Shown here: positions 53,352-61,406 of the stretch, one piece after another
How the letters are laid out: the number at the start of each line of letters is the position of its first letter
Numbering within the stretch: position 1 is the stretch's first letter
From: Microbacterium sp. 2FI
Lineage (GTDB): Bacteria > Actinomycetota > Actinomycetes > Actinomycetales > Microbacteriaceae
DNA: 62,119 nucleotides
Assembly (NCBI RefSeq): GCF_005502885.1
Contig: NZ_SCMR01000023.1
Location: 1 to 62,119 of the forward strand
Direction: 5' to 3'
Made by a program: the position numbers and the translations under genes
Notes under the pieces: model-generated
The model's database searches: none
Told to the model about the DNA's origin: nothing
The model's input: the letters and a program-made list of their open reading frames with translations, nothing else

Positions 53352-53411
53352 GGCGCCAGTTTGCGGCATCCGCTACACCGATCTCTGGCGCGGATGCCGC
53401 AAACTGGCGCC
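53352..53411. repeat. 22-bp perfect inverted repeat with 16-base loop
   Basis: The arms at 53352-53373 and 53390-53411 are perfectly complementary and contain the window's common octamer GGATGCCG/CGGCATCC. The element lies 28 bases beyond the stop of the oxidoreductase gene, on its minus strand. It could be a terminator, but its symmetry and length also fit a dispersed intergenic repeat (REP/BIME-like). No transposase is nearby. Confidence 0.8.
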
Positions 53412-53439
53412 CTCGTGTGAAACCGCACCGGCGGAAGGC

Positions 53440-54432
53440 TCAGCCGTCGCCCGTCACGCGCACGACGACCTTCCCCGCCACGTGCCCGCGCTCGACGATC
53501 TCGAGCGCCTCGACCGCACGGTCGAACGGGAGCACCTCCTGCACGACGGGCGCGATCGCGCCCGCGGCCAGCCACCCGGCAAGCAGTTCGAGGTCGCTCG
53601 CGTCGACGCGGGCCATGAGACCGCGGGCGTCGACGCGTCGCACGTTGCCGGCGACGGTTCGCGTCACGAGCGACGACAGCGGACCCAGCACGCGCCCCCG
53701 GCTCAGCCCGCCGACCATGACCACGCGCCCACCCCGGCGCAGCAGCCGCCGCAGCCGCGCGATGGGCGCCGTCGCGACGGTGTCGAGCACGATGTCGTAG
53801 TCCCCCTGCCCGACCCCCGACCCCGGCTCGCCCTTTGTGTAGTCGAACACCCGATCGGCGCCGAGCCCGCGCACGAGGTCGCCGGTGCGCGGCGAGCACA
53901 CGGCATCCACACGCAAAGCTCCCAGCACACGCGCGAGCTGCACCGCGAGATGCCCGACACCTCCGGACGCGCCCCACACCAGCACGCTCCCGCCGTCGCG
54001 CAGTCCCCCGCCGTCGCGGAGCCCCTGCAACGCGGTGAGCCCGGCCATCGGAGTGGCCGCGGCATCCTCCCACGACACCCCGTCCGGCAGCCGCGCGAAC
54101 GCACCTGCCTTCGCGACGGCGAACTCGGCGAGCGCTCCCCCGCCCATCGAGCCGAGCACGCGGTCTCCGACGGCGAGTGCGGTCACGGCAGTCCCCACGG
54201 CATCGACGATTCCGGCGACATCCGCCCCCGCGGTGCGGACCCCGTCGAAGCGGAAGCCCTCCTGCATCCGCATGATCCAGGGCTCACCCCGGTGCATGTG
54301 CCAGTCGAACGGGTTGAGTCCCGCGGCGATCACGCGCACCCGCACACGACCGTCGCCGGGTTCGGGCACAGGCTGATCCGTGAAGCGAAGGCCCGCGGCA
54401 TCCGTGTACCGGTCGTAGGTCAGCGCTCGCAT
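53440..54432 (-). CDS. NADP-dependent quinone oxidoreductase-like (MDR family)
   Basis: This 330-residue zinc-free medium-chain reductase has GLNPFDWHMHRGE near residue 50, DVAGIVDAVG, and the nucleotide-binding VWGASGGVGHLAVQLARV. Enzymes of this group reduce quinones or enones with NADPH. The ATG at 54432 follows GAGGAG. It diverges from the TetR-DUF1653 regulator, and a sigma-A promoter with the operator in its spacer lies upstream, so it is the likely target gene. Confidence 0.88.
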   Translation of the reverse strand: MRALTYDRYTDAAGLRFTDQPVPEPGDGRVRVRVIAAGLNPFDWHMHRGEPWIMRMQEGFRFDGVRTAGADVAGIVDAVGTAVTALAVGDRVLGSMGGGALAEFAVAKAGAFARLPDGVSWEDAAATPMAGLTALQGLRDGGGLRDGGSVLVWGASGGVGHLAVQLARVLGALRVDAVCSPRTGDLVRGLGADRVFDYTKGEPGSGVGQGDYDIVLDTVATAPIARLRRLLRRGGRVVMVGGLSRGRVLGPLSSLVTRTVAGNVRRVDARGLMARVDASDLELLAGWLAAGAIAPVVQEVLPFDRAVEALEIVERGHVAGKVVVRVTGDG

Positions 54433-54476
54433 GCAGATGGCTCCTCGAAGACGTACAGCGTAAGTTTCCACCGGTG

Positions 54477-54505
54477 ACGCTAGGCTTACGCCGTAAGTTT
54501 GTCAA
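54477..54505 (-). promoter_or_regulatory. Sigma-A promoter of the oxidoreductase with TetR operator in its spacer
   Basis: On the minus strand TTGACA (54505-54500) and TAGCGT (54482-54477) are separated by exactly 17 bases. The spacer contains a perfect 13-base palindrome (CTTACG and CGTAAG around one base, 54485-54497). A TetR dimer bound here would block polymerase directly. The palindrome also lies about 20 bases before the TetR gene start, so it may serve autorepression. A further half-site CGTAAG is at 54459-54464. Confidence 0.8.
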
Positions 54506-54516
54506 GGGAGGGGCGG

Positions 54517-55404
54517 ATGGCACGAGCGGGACTGACACGGGATGCCGTCATCGACGCCGCACTCTCCCTCGCCGATCGCGAGGGACTCGCCGCCGTCTCG
54601 ATGCGCCGCCTCGCGAGCGAACTCGGCGTCGAGGCGATGTCGCTCTACAACCACATCGCCGACAAGGGCGATCTGCACGCCGGCCTCGGCGACCGCATCT
54701 GGAGCGAGGTCGACCTCGCTCCAGACGAGTCCGACTGGCGCCGCGGGCTGCACCGGCTGTGCGGGTCGACGCATGCGGCGTTGCTGCGGCATCCGTGGTT
54801 CTTCCGGCTCCCCCTCGCCGCGGGCGGGCCGACGCGCCTCGCCGTGATCGAGGCGACACTCGCGCACATCAGCGCCGGCGGAATCGATCGGGATGCCGCA
54901 TTTCACGCGCTGCACGTGCTCGACGGCCACGTCTACGGGTACACGTGGCAGGCTCTCGAGTTCGCGCCCTCTGCGAGCGCGCTCCCCGAGCCCGATGCGC
55001 TCGAGCAGATGCTCGCCCCCTACCCGCACCTGCGCGCGCATGCACGGCAGCACTTCGACGGCGCCCCGGCCGGCGACGGGTTCGTCATCGGTCTCGACCT
55101 CATCCTCGACGGCCTCACCGCGGGCAAGCGCGCGACCGGATCCACGGCTGTCGCCCCCGGGCGCTACCGCCACTTCAAGGGCGGCGAGTACGAGGTCGTG
55201 AGCGTCGCACGCCACAGCGAGACCGAGGCCGAGCACGTCGTGTACCGCGCACTGTACGGAGACGGCGGGCTGTGGGTGCGACCGGTCACGATGTGGACCG
55301 AGCACGTCGAGCGCGACGGTTACGCGGGCCCGCGGTTCACCCGCGTCGATCCGCCGGCGGGTCCACAGCCGGGTCAGCCGGATCATCCGCGCGATCGGCC
55401 GTAG
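54517..55404 (+). CDS. TetR family regulator fused to a C-terminal DUF1653 domain
   Basis: This 295-residue protein has an N-terminal TetR helix-turn-helix (about residues 5-52, with SMRRLASELGVEAMSLYNHI), an effector-binding helical domain (about 70-205), and after residue 214 a segment matching DUF1653: GRYRHFKGGEYEVVSVARHS, then VVYRALYGDGGLWVRP and TMWTEHVERDG. DUF1653 is normally a free-standing small domain, so the fusion is unusual. The ATG at 54517 has GGGAGGGG upstream. Its last 68 bases overlap the convergent permease gene. It probably represses the divergent oxidoreductase; the ligand is unknown. Confidence 0.9.
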   Translation: MARAGLTRDAVIDAALSLADREGLAAVSMRRLASELGVEAMSLYNHIADKGDLHAGLGDRIWSEVDLAPDESDWRRGLHRLCGSTHAALLRHPWFFRLPLAAGGPTRLAVIEATLAHISAGGIDRDAAFHALHVLDGHVYGYTWQALEFAPSASALPEPDALEQMLAPYPHLRAHARQHFDGAPAGDGFVIGLDLILDGLTAGKRATGSTAVAPGRYRHFKGGEYEVVSVARHSETEAEHVVYRALYGDGGLWVRPVTMWTEHVERDGYAGPRFTRVDPPAGPQPGQPDHPRDRP

Positions 55405-56794
55405 CCAGCAGGCTGTGCCGCCTCCCCCACAGCAGGTAGAAGGCGAGCACGACCGCCACCCACCCGGCGAACCACGCGTACGTCGAGAACCCGAGGCCGG
55501 AGATCAGGTATAGGCACGCGAGGATCGACAGGATCGGCGTGACCGGATACCCCGGCACGCGGAACCCGCGCGGCAGATCGGGGCGCGTCCGCCGCAGCAC
55601 CATCACGCCGATCGAGACCACGATGAACGCGACGAGCGTGCCCATCGACACCAGGTCCCACAGGTTCGACAGTGGGACGAGGCCCGCGAGCAGCGCCACC
55701 GCGATCGCGACGACGACCGTCGAGAACACCGGGGTGTGAGTGCGGGGATCGACGCGGGCGAACGCCTTCGGGATCAGCCCGTCACGACCGATCGAATACA
55801 GGATGCGGGTCTGACCGTAAAGCGTCACGAGCGTCACCGAGAAGATCGAGATCACCGCGCCCGCCGCGAGCAGCGTCGCCGGCCACGAGGCGCCGAGCAC
55901 ATCGGCGAGGATCACCGAGAGACCGGCGCTCTGCTGCTCGGGGTCTTCGAAGTCCTGCCACGGCTGCGCGCCGACCGCCGCGATCGTGACGAAGAGGTAC
56001 ACCGCGACGACGGTGACGAGCGCGATCAGGATCGCGCGCGGCAGCGAGCGCTGCGGATCGCGCACCTCGTCACCGGCGGTGGAGACCGCGTCGAGGCCGA
56101 TGAAGGTGAAGAAGATTGTTCCGGCCGCCGCCGTCACCCCCGCCGCGCCGTGCGGCGCGAAGTCGGCGAAATTGTCGGCCTGGAAGGCGCTGATCGCAAT
56201 GACGCCGAACATCACCAGCACGCCGATCTTGATGAAGACCATCACGGTGTTCACCGTCGCCGACTCGCGGGTGCCGCGGATGAGCAGCAGCGCGCACATG
56301 CCGACCAGCACGACGGCGGGCAGGTTGATGACACCGCCCTCGAGGGGTCCTGCGGCGAGCGCCGCCGGGATGTCCCACCCGAAGAGGTCTCCCACGAGCC
56401 GGTCGAGGTAGCCGCTCCATCCGGAGGCGACGGCAGCGGTCGAAACGCCGTACTCGAGCATGAGGCAGGCGGCGACCCCCATCGCGACGATCTCGCCGAG
56501 CGTGGCGTACGCGTACGAGTATGTCGATCCCGACACCGGGACTGCCGAGGCCATCTCGGCGTAGCAGACCGCCGACAGCCCTGCGGCGATCGCGGCGATC
56601 AGGAACGACACGATGACGGCGGGGCCGGCGAGCGGGACCGCCTCGTGCATGACGAAGAAGACGCCGGTGCCGACGGTCGCCCCGACGCCGAGCATCGCGA
56701 GCTGAAAGGTGCCTATGCCGCGGGTCAGTCCGCCGGGCGCCGGCGCCGGCGGCGTGATCGGCTTCCGACGGAAGAGCTCGTTCGCGGCGCCCAT
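55337..56794 (-). CDS. APC family amino acid permease
   Basis: This 485-residue transporter has about twelve helices and motifs of the cationic amino acid/APC family: GVGATVGTGVFF in helix 1, YAEMASAVPVSGSTYSYAYA in helix 3, and FFTFIGLDAVSTAGDEVRDP. The substrate is not known. The ATG at 56794 follows TAGACT (56808-56803, minus strand) by eight bases, so its mRNA is probably leaderless. Its 3' end overlaps the TetR gene. Confidence 0.9.
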   Translation of the reverse strand: MGAANELFRRKPITPPAPAPGGLTRGIGTFQLAMLGVGATVGTGVFFVMHEAVPLAGPAVIVSFLIAAIAAGLSAVCYAEMASAVPVSGSTYSYAYATLGEIVAMGVAACLMLEYGVSTAAVASGWSGYLDRLVGDLFGWDIPAALAAGPLEGGVINLPAVVLVGMCALLLIRGTRESATVNTVMVFIKIGVLVMFGVIAISAFQADNFADFAPHGAAGVTAAAGTIFFTFIGLDAVSTAGDEVRDPQRSLPRAILIALVTVVAVYLFVTIAAVGAQPWQDFEDPEQQSAGLSVILADVLGASWPATLLAAGAVISIFSVTLVTLYGQTRILYSIGRDGLIPKAFARVDPRTHTPVFSTVVVAIAVALLAGLVPLSNLWDLVSMGTLVAFIVVSIGVMVLRRTRPDLPRGFRVPGYPVTPILSILACLYLISGLGFSTYAWFAGWVAVVLAFYLLWGRRHSLLATADRADDPADPAVDPPADRRG

Positions 56795-56802
56795 GTCACG
56801 AG

Positions 56803-56864
56803 AGTCTAGGGGCCGCTCGTCTCGCCGCGACCCCCTTCTGCCGCGGCATCCCACGCCCTAGCGT
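56803..56864. promoter_or_regulatory. Divergent promoters of the permease and serine hydrolase, both apparently leaderless
   Basis: On the minus strand TAGACT (56808-56803) lies eight bases before the permease ATG at 56794. On the plus strand TAGCGT (56859-56864) lies six bases before the hydrolase ATG at 56871. Neither gene has a ribosome-binding sequence in the usual place. Confidence 0.6.
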
Positions 56865-56870
56865 GAAGAC

Positions 56871-57896
56871 ATGTCCGCTTCCGACCTCCCCGCGCTCGCC
56901 GCATCCCTCGACGCGCGCGCCCTCGCCGACGGCTTCTCGGGCGTCATCTCGATCGACGTCGACGGAGTCCCCGCGTTCGCCCAGGCGTACGGTCTCGCCG
57001 ACCGCGCCCACGGCATCCCGAACACGGTCGACACGCGGTTCGGCATGGCCAGCGCCTGCAAGGCGTTCACGGCGCTCGCGGTGATCTCGCTCGTCGAGGA
57101 CGGCACGCTCACGCTCGACACGCCCGTGCGCAGCATCCTGAACGACGATCTGCCGCTGATCGACGATGGTGTGACCATCGAGCACCTGCTCACCCACACG
57201 TCGGGCATCGGCGACTATCTCGACGAGGAAGCCGACTGGGACGTCGACGACTACATCCTCACGGTGCCGGTGCACGAGCTGTTCGAGACCGAGGCGTTCG
57301 TGCGCGCGATCGACGGCCAGCCGCAGAAGTCTCCGCCCGGGGAGCGGTTCGCCTACAACAACGGCGGCTATATGGTGCTCGCGATCATCGCCGAGCGGGT
57401 CAGCGGGCTGCCGTTCCACGACCTCATCGCCGCACGCGTGTTCGAGCGCGCGGGGCTCGAGAAGACGGCGTATCTGCGGCTGGATGGGCTGCCGGGCGAC
57501 GCGGCCTTCGGCTACGTCTACGACGATCCGGAATCGCTCCGCACGAACGTGCTGCACCTGCCCGTCCGCGGCAACGGCGACGGGGGCGCCTTCATCACGG
57601 CCCCCGACTTCAGTCGGTTCTGGCGCGCTGCCGCCGACGGCGCGGTGGTCTCGCAGGCGTCCGTCGCGGACATGTGGCGGCCCCGCAACACCGACGAGAA
57701 CGAGGGTCTCCGCTACGGCTTGGGGTTCTGGCTCGACCTCGACGGACCCGGCATCGTGCTCGAGGGATACGACGCCGGTGTGTCGATCCGCAGCCGGTTC
57801 GATCCCGGGTCGCGCACGACGACGACGATCGTCGCGAACAGCTCCGAAGGCGCGTGGGGTGTGATCGGGACCTACACCGACGCGCTCTCGGCGTGA
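56871..57896 (+). CDS. Serine hydrolase (beta-lactamase class C/DD-peptidase-like)
   Basis: This 341-residue protein has the catalytic tetrad motif SACK at residues 61-64 and YNN at about 162-164, as in class C beta-lactamase-related hydrolases and esterases. There is no signal peptide, so it is likely cytosolic. The substrate (ester or amide) is unknown. It has its own leaderless promoter. Confidence 0.88.
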   Translation: MSASDLPALAASLDARALADGFSGVISIDVDGVPAFAQAYGLADRAHGIPNTVDTRFGMASACKAFTALAVISLVEDGTLTLDTPVRSILNDDLPLIDDGVTIEHLLTHTSGIGDYLDEEADWDVDDYILTVPVHELFETEAFVRAIDGQPQKSPPGERFAYNNGGYMVLAIIAERVSGLPFHDLIAARVFERAGLEKTAYLRLDGLPGDAAFGYVYDDPESLRTNVLHLPVRGNGDGGAFITAPDFSRFWRAAADGAVVSQASVADMWRPRNTDENEGLRYGLGFWLDLDGPGIVLEGYDAGVSIRSRFDPGSRTTTTIVANSSEGAWGVIGTYTDALSA

Positions 57897-57932
57897 GCCG
57901 CGGGGCTCTGGCTCGTGCCCCGATCACCCTGC

Positions 57933-57938
57933 TAGCGT
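57933..57938 (+). promoter_or_regulatory. Candidate -10 element of the NSS transporter operon
   Basis: TAGCGT lies 47 bases before the GTG start, leaving room for the ribosome site AAGGAG. Confidence 0.5.
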
Positions 57939-57984
57939 GCCAGGAACCGGAGAGGCCCGAGTCGACCACGAAGGAGACGATGAC

Positions 57985-59592
57985 GTGACAGCAGCTCAGA
58001 ATGCCGCGCCGCAGGGAGCGAGCGCCGCGAAGCCGCGCGAGGAGTGGACCGGACAGGTCGGCTTCATCCTCGCGGCGATCGGCTCGGCGGTCGGCCTCGG
58101 AAACATCTGGCGGTTCCCGGGCGTCGCCTACGAGAACGGCGGGGGCGCGTTCCTCATCCCGTACCTCGTCGCGCTCATCACCGCCGGCATCCCGATCCTC
58201 TTCCTCGACTATGCGCTCGGTCACCGCTTCCGCGGGGCCTCGCCGACCGCCTTCCGACGCGTCGGCGGTGCGTTCGGCCGCTGGACCGAGTCGCTCGGCT
58301 GGTTCCAGGTGGCGATCGCCTTCGTGATCGGGCTGTACTACACGGCCGTCATCGCGTGGGCGCTCAGCTACTTCGTCTTCTCGTTCGATCTGCGCTGGGG
58401 TGACGACACAGCCGGATTCCTCACCGGGGAGTACCTCCAGGTGGGCGAGCCGGGCGTCAGCTTCGAATTCGTGCCAGGCGTGCTGATCCCGCTCGCGATC
58501 GTCTGGATCGCCGCGATCGTCGTGCTCGCGCTCGGTGTCGCGAAGGGCCTGCAGCGGGTCAACGTGATCTTCCTGCCGCTGCTCGTCGTCGCATTCACGA
58601 TCCTCGTCGTGCGCGCCCTCTTCCTCGACGGCGCGGCAGAAGGCCTCAACGCCCTGTTCACCCCCGACTGGGAGGCGCTGGCGAACCCGAATGTCTGGAT
58701 CGCCGCGTACAGCCAGATCTTCTTCTCGCTGTCGATCGCGTTCGGCATCATGATCACCTATGCGTCGTACCGCAAGCGCCGTGCGAATCTGACGTCGCCC
58801 GGCCTCGTCGTCGCCTTCGCGAACTCGTCGTTCGAGATCCTCGCCGGCATCGGGGTCTTCGCGACGCTCGGCTTCTTCGCGTTCCAGCAGGGCGTGGGCG
58901 TCGACGAACTCGAGGGCCTCACCGGCGTCGGACTCTCGTTCATCACGTTCCCTGCGATCGTGTCGCAGATGCCCGGCGGCCCGATCTTCGGCGTGCTGTT
59001 CTTCGGCTCGCTCGTGATGGCGGGATTCACGTCGCTGATCTCGGTCCTGCAGGTGGTCTCTGCCGCCGTGCAGGAGAAGTTCCGGCTGACGCCGCGCAGC
59101 GCCGCGGTCGGGGTCGGCATCGTGTCTGCGGTGCTGTCGATCCTTCTCTTCTCGACCACGACGGGGCTTCTCGCCCTCGACACCACCGACCAGTGGGCGA
59201 ACAACATCGGCATCGTGCTGTCGGCGGTGCTGACGACGATCCTCGTCATCTGGGTGCTGCGTAAGGGCCCCGAGCTGCGCTACCACCTCAACGCCGTGTC
59301 CACCTTCAAGGTCGGCGGCGTCTGGATCGTCCTGGTCGGCGTGCTCGCCCCGATCGTGCTGGGCTACATGCTCGTCTCGCGCATCATCACGCTCGTCGTC
59401 GAGGGCTACGCAGACCTGCCGGAGTGGTACCTGCTGCTGTTCGGCTGGGGCACGATCGCGTTCACCCTGATCGCCGCGATCGTGATGACGATGCTCAAGT
59501 GGCGCGATTCTCCCGACGACTTCACCGCGTGGCCGCCGTACCGTGACGAGCGAGGCGCCGCGGCAACCGGCGCGAAGGAGGACGCGCGATGA
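57985..59592 (+). CDS. Sodium-dependent neurotransmitter-symporter family transporter
   Basis: This 535-residue NSS (SNF) family protein has the sodium-site motif AIGSAVGLGNIWRFPGVAY in helix 1, NGGGAFLIPYL, and about twelve helices. In Corynebacterium the related MetP works with MetS to import methionine and alanine. The GTG at 57985 is preceded by AAGGAG. Its stop overlaps the ATG of the small subunit gene, so the pair is cotranslated. Amino acid uptake is likely; the actual substrate is inferred from the partner. Confidence 0.92.
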   Translation: MTAAQNAAPQGASAAKPREEWTGQVGFILAAIGSAVGLGNIWRFPGVAYENGGGAFLIPYLVALITAGIPILFLDYALGHRFRGASPTAFRRVGGAFGRWTESLGWFQVAIAFVIGLYYTAVIAWALSYFVFSFDLRWGDDTAGFLTGEYLQVGEPGVSFEFVPGVLIPLAIVWIAAIVVLALGVAKGLQRVNVIFLPLLVVAFTILVVRALFLDGAAEGLNALFTPDWEALANPNVWIAAYSQIFFSLSIAFGIMITYASYRKRRANLTSPGLVVAFANSSFEILAGIGVFATLGFFAFQQGVGVDELEGLTGVGLSFITFPAIVSQMPGGPIFGVLFFGSLVMAGFTSLISVLQVVSAAVQEKFRLTPRSAAVGVGIVSAVLSILLFSTTTGLLALDTTDQWANNIGIVLSAVLTTILVIWVLRKGPELRYHLNAVSTFKVGGVWIVLVGVLAPIVLGYMLVSRIITLVVEGYADLPEWYLLLFGWGTIAFTLIAAIVMTMLKWRDSPDDFTAWPPYRDERGAAATGAKEDAR

Positions 59593-59756
59593 CTCCCATC
59601 GCCATCACATTCCTGATCCTGGCGATCCTGATCGTGTGGGGCGGGCTCGTCGTGAGCGTGCTGTTCCTGCGCTCGCGGTCGGAGCTGGCGCAGTACCCCC
59701 CGGGCGACACCGACGATCACCGCGAGGACGACGCGCCCGACATCCGCGACACGTGA
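59589..59756 (+). CDS. MetS-like small subunit of the NSS amino acid transporter
   Basis: This 55-residue protein has one long N-terminal membrane helix (about residues 3-26, beginning MTPIAITFLILAILIVWGG) and an acidic, Asp-rich C-terminal tail. It starts on the stop codon of the transporter gene (ATGA). Small proteins in this position, such as MetS, are needed for activity of the NSS transporter. It is too short to show up in many gene lists. Confidence 0.85.
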   Translation: MTPIAITFLILAILIVWGGLVVSVLFLRSRSELAQYPPGDTDDHREDDAPDIRDT

Positions 59757-59763
59757 CGACGAT

Positions 59764-59796
59764 CGGGATGCCGCGGCCCGCTGCCGCGGCATCCCG
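59764..59796. terminator. Bidirectional terminator after the NSS transporter operon
   Basis: A perfect 14-bp stem (59764-59777 with 59783-59796) and a 5-base loop lie between the convergent stop codons of the MetS-like gene and the PEP mutase-like gene. Confidence 0.85.
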
Positions 59797-59802
59797 ACAT
59801 CG

Positions 59803-60579
59803 TCAGTTGAGGGATCGAGTGGATGCCGGGATCGCGCCATCACGGTAGAGATCGGATGCCATGTCCTGCAGCGCGGTCAGCGCGACGCGCTGGGTCATCG
59901 GTCCGTACGAGATGCGAGCGACGCCGAGTGCCTCGTACTCCGCGGCGCGGAGCGAACCGGGCAGCCCGATGACGCTCACCTTGCGCTCGCCGATGCCCTC
60001 GACCAGCAGCCTCGTGACGTCGGCATCGAGGATTCCGGGCACGAACACGAGGTCGGCGCCGGCATCGAGATACGCGCGGCCGCGTTCGATCGCGTCGGCG
60101 ATCGACTCGTCGACGGGGCGGCCGCCACCGCGCACGAATGCATCGGTGCGGGCGTTCAGCACGAAGGGCACGCCCTCGGCGGCACCGGCCGCGACGATCG
60201 CCTCGACGGCTGCCACCGCCTCGTCGAGCGGGCGCAGCCGGTCTTCGACGTTCGCGCCGACGACACCGACGCCGATCGCGCGCCGCACGGTGTCGCCCGG
60301 GTCGCCGTAGCCGGCGTCGAGGTCGGCCGACACCGGCAGGTCACCGACCGCCGTGACGATGCGGCCCACCATGTCGAGCATGACCTCGAGGGGGACCTCG
60401 CCGTCGGGGTATCCGTAGGTCGCCGCGATCGAGTGACCGGCGGTGGCGATCGCCCGGGTCTCGGGAAGGGCGGCGATCGTCTTCGCCGACACGGCGTCCC
60501 ACACGTTCACGACGCGGAGGATCTGGGGCGCGGCATGCAGTCGCGCAAGGGTCTGGGCCTTCTGCTCGGAAGTCGTCAT
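59803..60579 (-). CDS. Isocitrate lyase/PEP mutase family protein
   Basis: This 258-residue TIM-barrel protein of the isocitrate lyase/phosphoenolpyruvate phosphomutase superfamily shows ATAGHSIAATYGYPDG, the metal-binding VSADLDAGYGD, NVEDRL and FVLNARTDAFVRGGG. The isocitrate lyase signature with its catalytic cysteine is missing, so carboxy-PEP or 2-methylisocitrate-type activity cannot be claimed. The ATG at 60579 lies seven bases after TAGCGT (60592-60587) in the end of the upstream gene, indicating a leaderless internal promoter as well as readthrough. Confidence 0.88.
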   Translation of the reverse strand: MTTSEQKAQTLARLHAAPQILRVVNVWDAVSAKTIAALPETRAIATAGHSIAATYGYPDGEVPLEVMLDMVGRIVTAVGDLPVSADLDAGYGDPGDTVRRAIGVGVVGANVEDRLRPLDEAVAAVEAIVAAGAAEGVPFVLNARTDAFVRGGGRPVDESIADAIERGRAYLDAGADLVFVPGILDADVTRLLVEGIGERKVSVIGLPGSLRAAEYEALGVARISYGPMTQRVALTALQDMASDLYRDGAIPASTRSLN

Positions 60580-60589
60580 GCCCTCAACG

Positions 60590-61030
60590 CTAGCGGCCAC
60601 CCTCCGACACGCGGCCGTCGAGGTACCACCAGCGTTCGCTCTGCCGCACGAAGCGGCTGCGTTCGTGGAGTTCGCCGCTTTCTCGCCCCTGCCGCCAGTG
60701 CGCGCGGAACTCGACGATGCCGCGCGGGTCGTCTTCTCCCCCGGCATCCGTCTCGACGATCTCGAGGCCCGTCCACCGCTGACGCGGATCGAGGTCGAGC
60801 GTCTCAGGACGCGTTCCCGGATGCCACGTCTCGATGAGGTACCCGGCGTCGCCGATCGCGAAGGCGGTGTAGCGCGAGCGCATGAGGCGCTCGGCCGTCG
60901 TGGCCGGCGTGCCGGAGAGGAGCGGGCCGCAGCATCCGTCGAAGCGATCGCCGCTGCCGCACGGGCACGCACTCGCGCCGTCGACGCCCGACGGCGTCGA
61001 TCCCCGCCCTGCGGCTCCTCCGAACGACAC
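60590..61030 (-). CDS. YchJ family protein with N-terminal SEC-C-like zinc motif
   Basis: This 146-residue UPF0225/YchJ protein has the cysteine motif CPCGSGDRFDGCCGPLL, similar to the SEC-C zinc-binding motif of SecA, followed by the YchJ domain with ERLMRSRYTAFAIGDAGYL and VEFRAHWRQGRESGELHERS. Function is unknown. The start is GTG. It precedes the PEP mutase-like gene by ten bases. Confidence 0.88.
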   Translation of the reverse strand: MSFGGAAGRGSTPSGVDGASACPCGSGDRFDGCCGPLLSGTPATTAERLMRSRYTAFAIGDAGYLIETWHPGTRPETLDLDPRQRWTGLEIVETDAGGEDDPRGIVEFRAHWRQGRESGELHERSRFVRQSERWWYLDGRVSEGGR

Positions 61031-61406
61031 GTGACGACCCTCCCGACCGGCAAGCGGTCGCTTCGAGCCTACGTCCGCCCGAGCGACCGGGGCGCGAGAT
61101 CGCGGCCATTCTCGCAGGACCTGTCGGGCATCTGCGGGGCAGCGTCATAACGAACTCCCAGGCCCGACTGCGATTCTGAGGACGTCTCCGCGGAGAGTCC
61201 GTACGGCGTGTCACGCCCGGATCGACTCCGCGACGGCGACGGTCTGCGGGACCGCCCCTCGTGCCCACCCCCCGGGCAGGAGGGGCGGCCCCGAACCCGC
61301 CCAGAGCCGGCGAGCGTGTTCCCCCGGAGCGTTCGCCGGCTCACCTGGTCTCTGCGGGTGTGGATAACTCGAACCCGCGTCAGGGCGCGGCGGTTACCGT
61401 GGTCGG
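61031..61406. other. 376-base intergenic region with hairpins
   Basis: No convincing gene, tRNA or known RNA was seen. A long GC-rich hairpin (9 plus 5 pairs around one mismatch) spans about 61253-61289, and an 8-bp perfect stem with a 19-base loop is at 61306-61340. The region separates two divergent genes and must hold both promoters. Confidence 0.4.

Noticed and set aside
59803..60579. True isocitrate lyase
   Set aside because: The family fold is present but the isocitrate lyase catalytic cysteine signature is missing, so only the superfamily name is given.
61031..61406. tRNA or small structured RNA in the gap
   Set aside because: No cloverleaf, TPsiC-like GGTTCGA box or known RNA core was found; hairpins alone are not enough.
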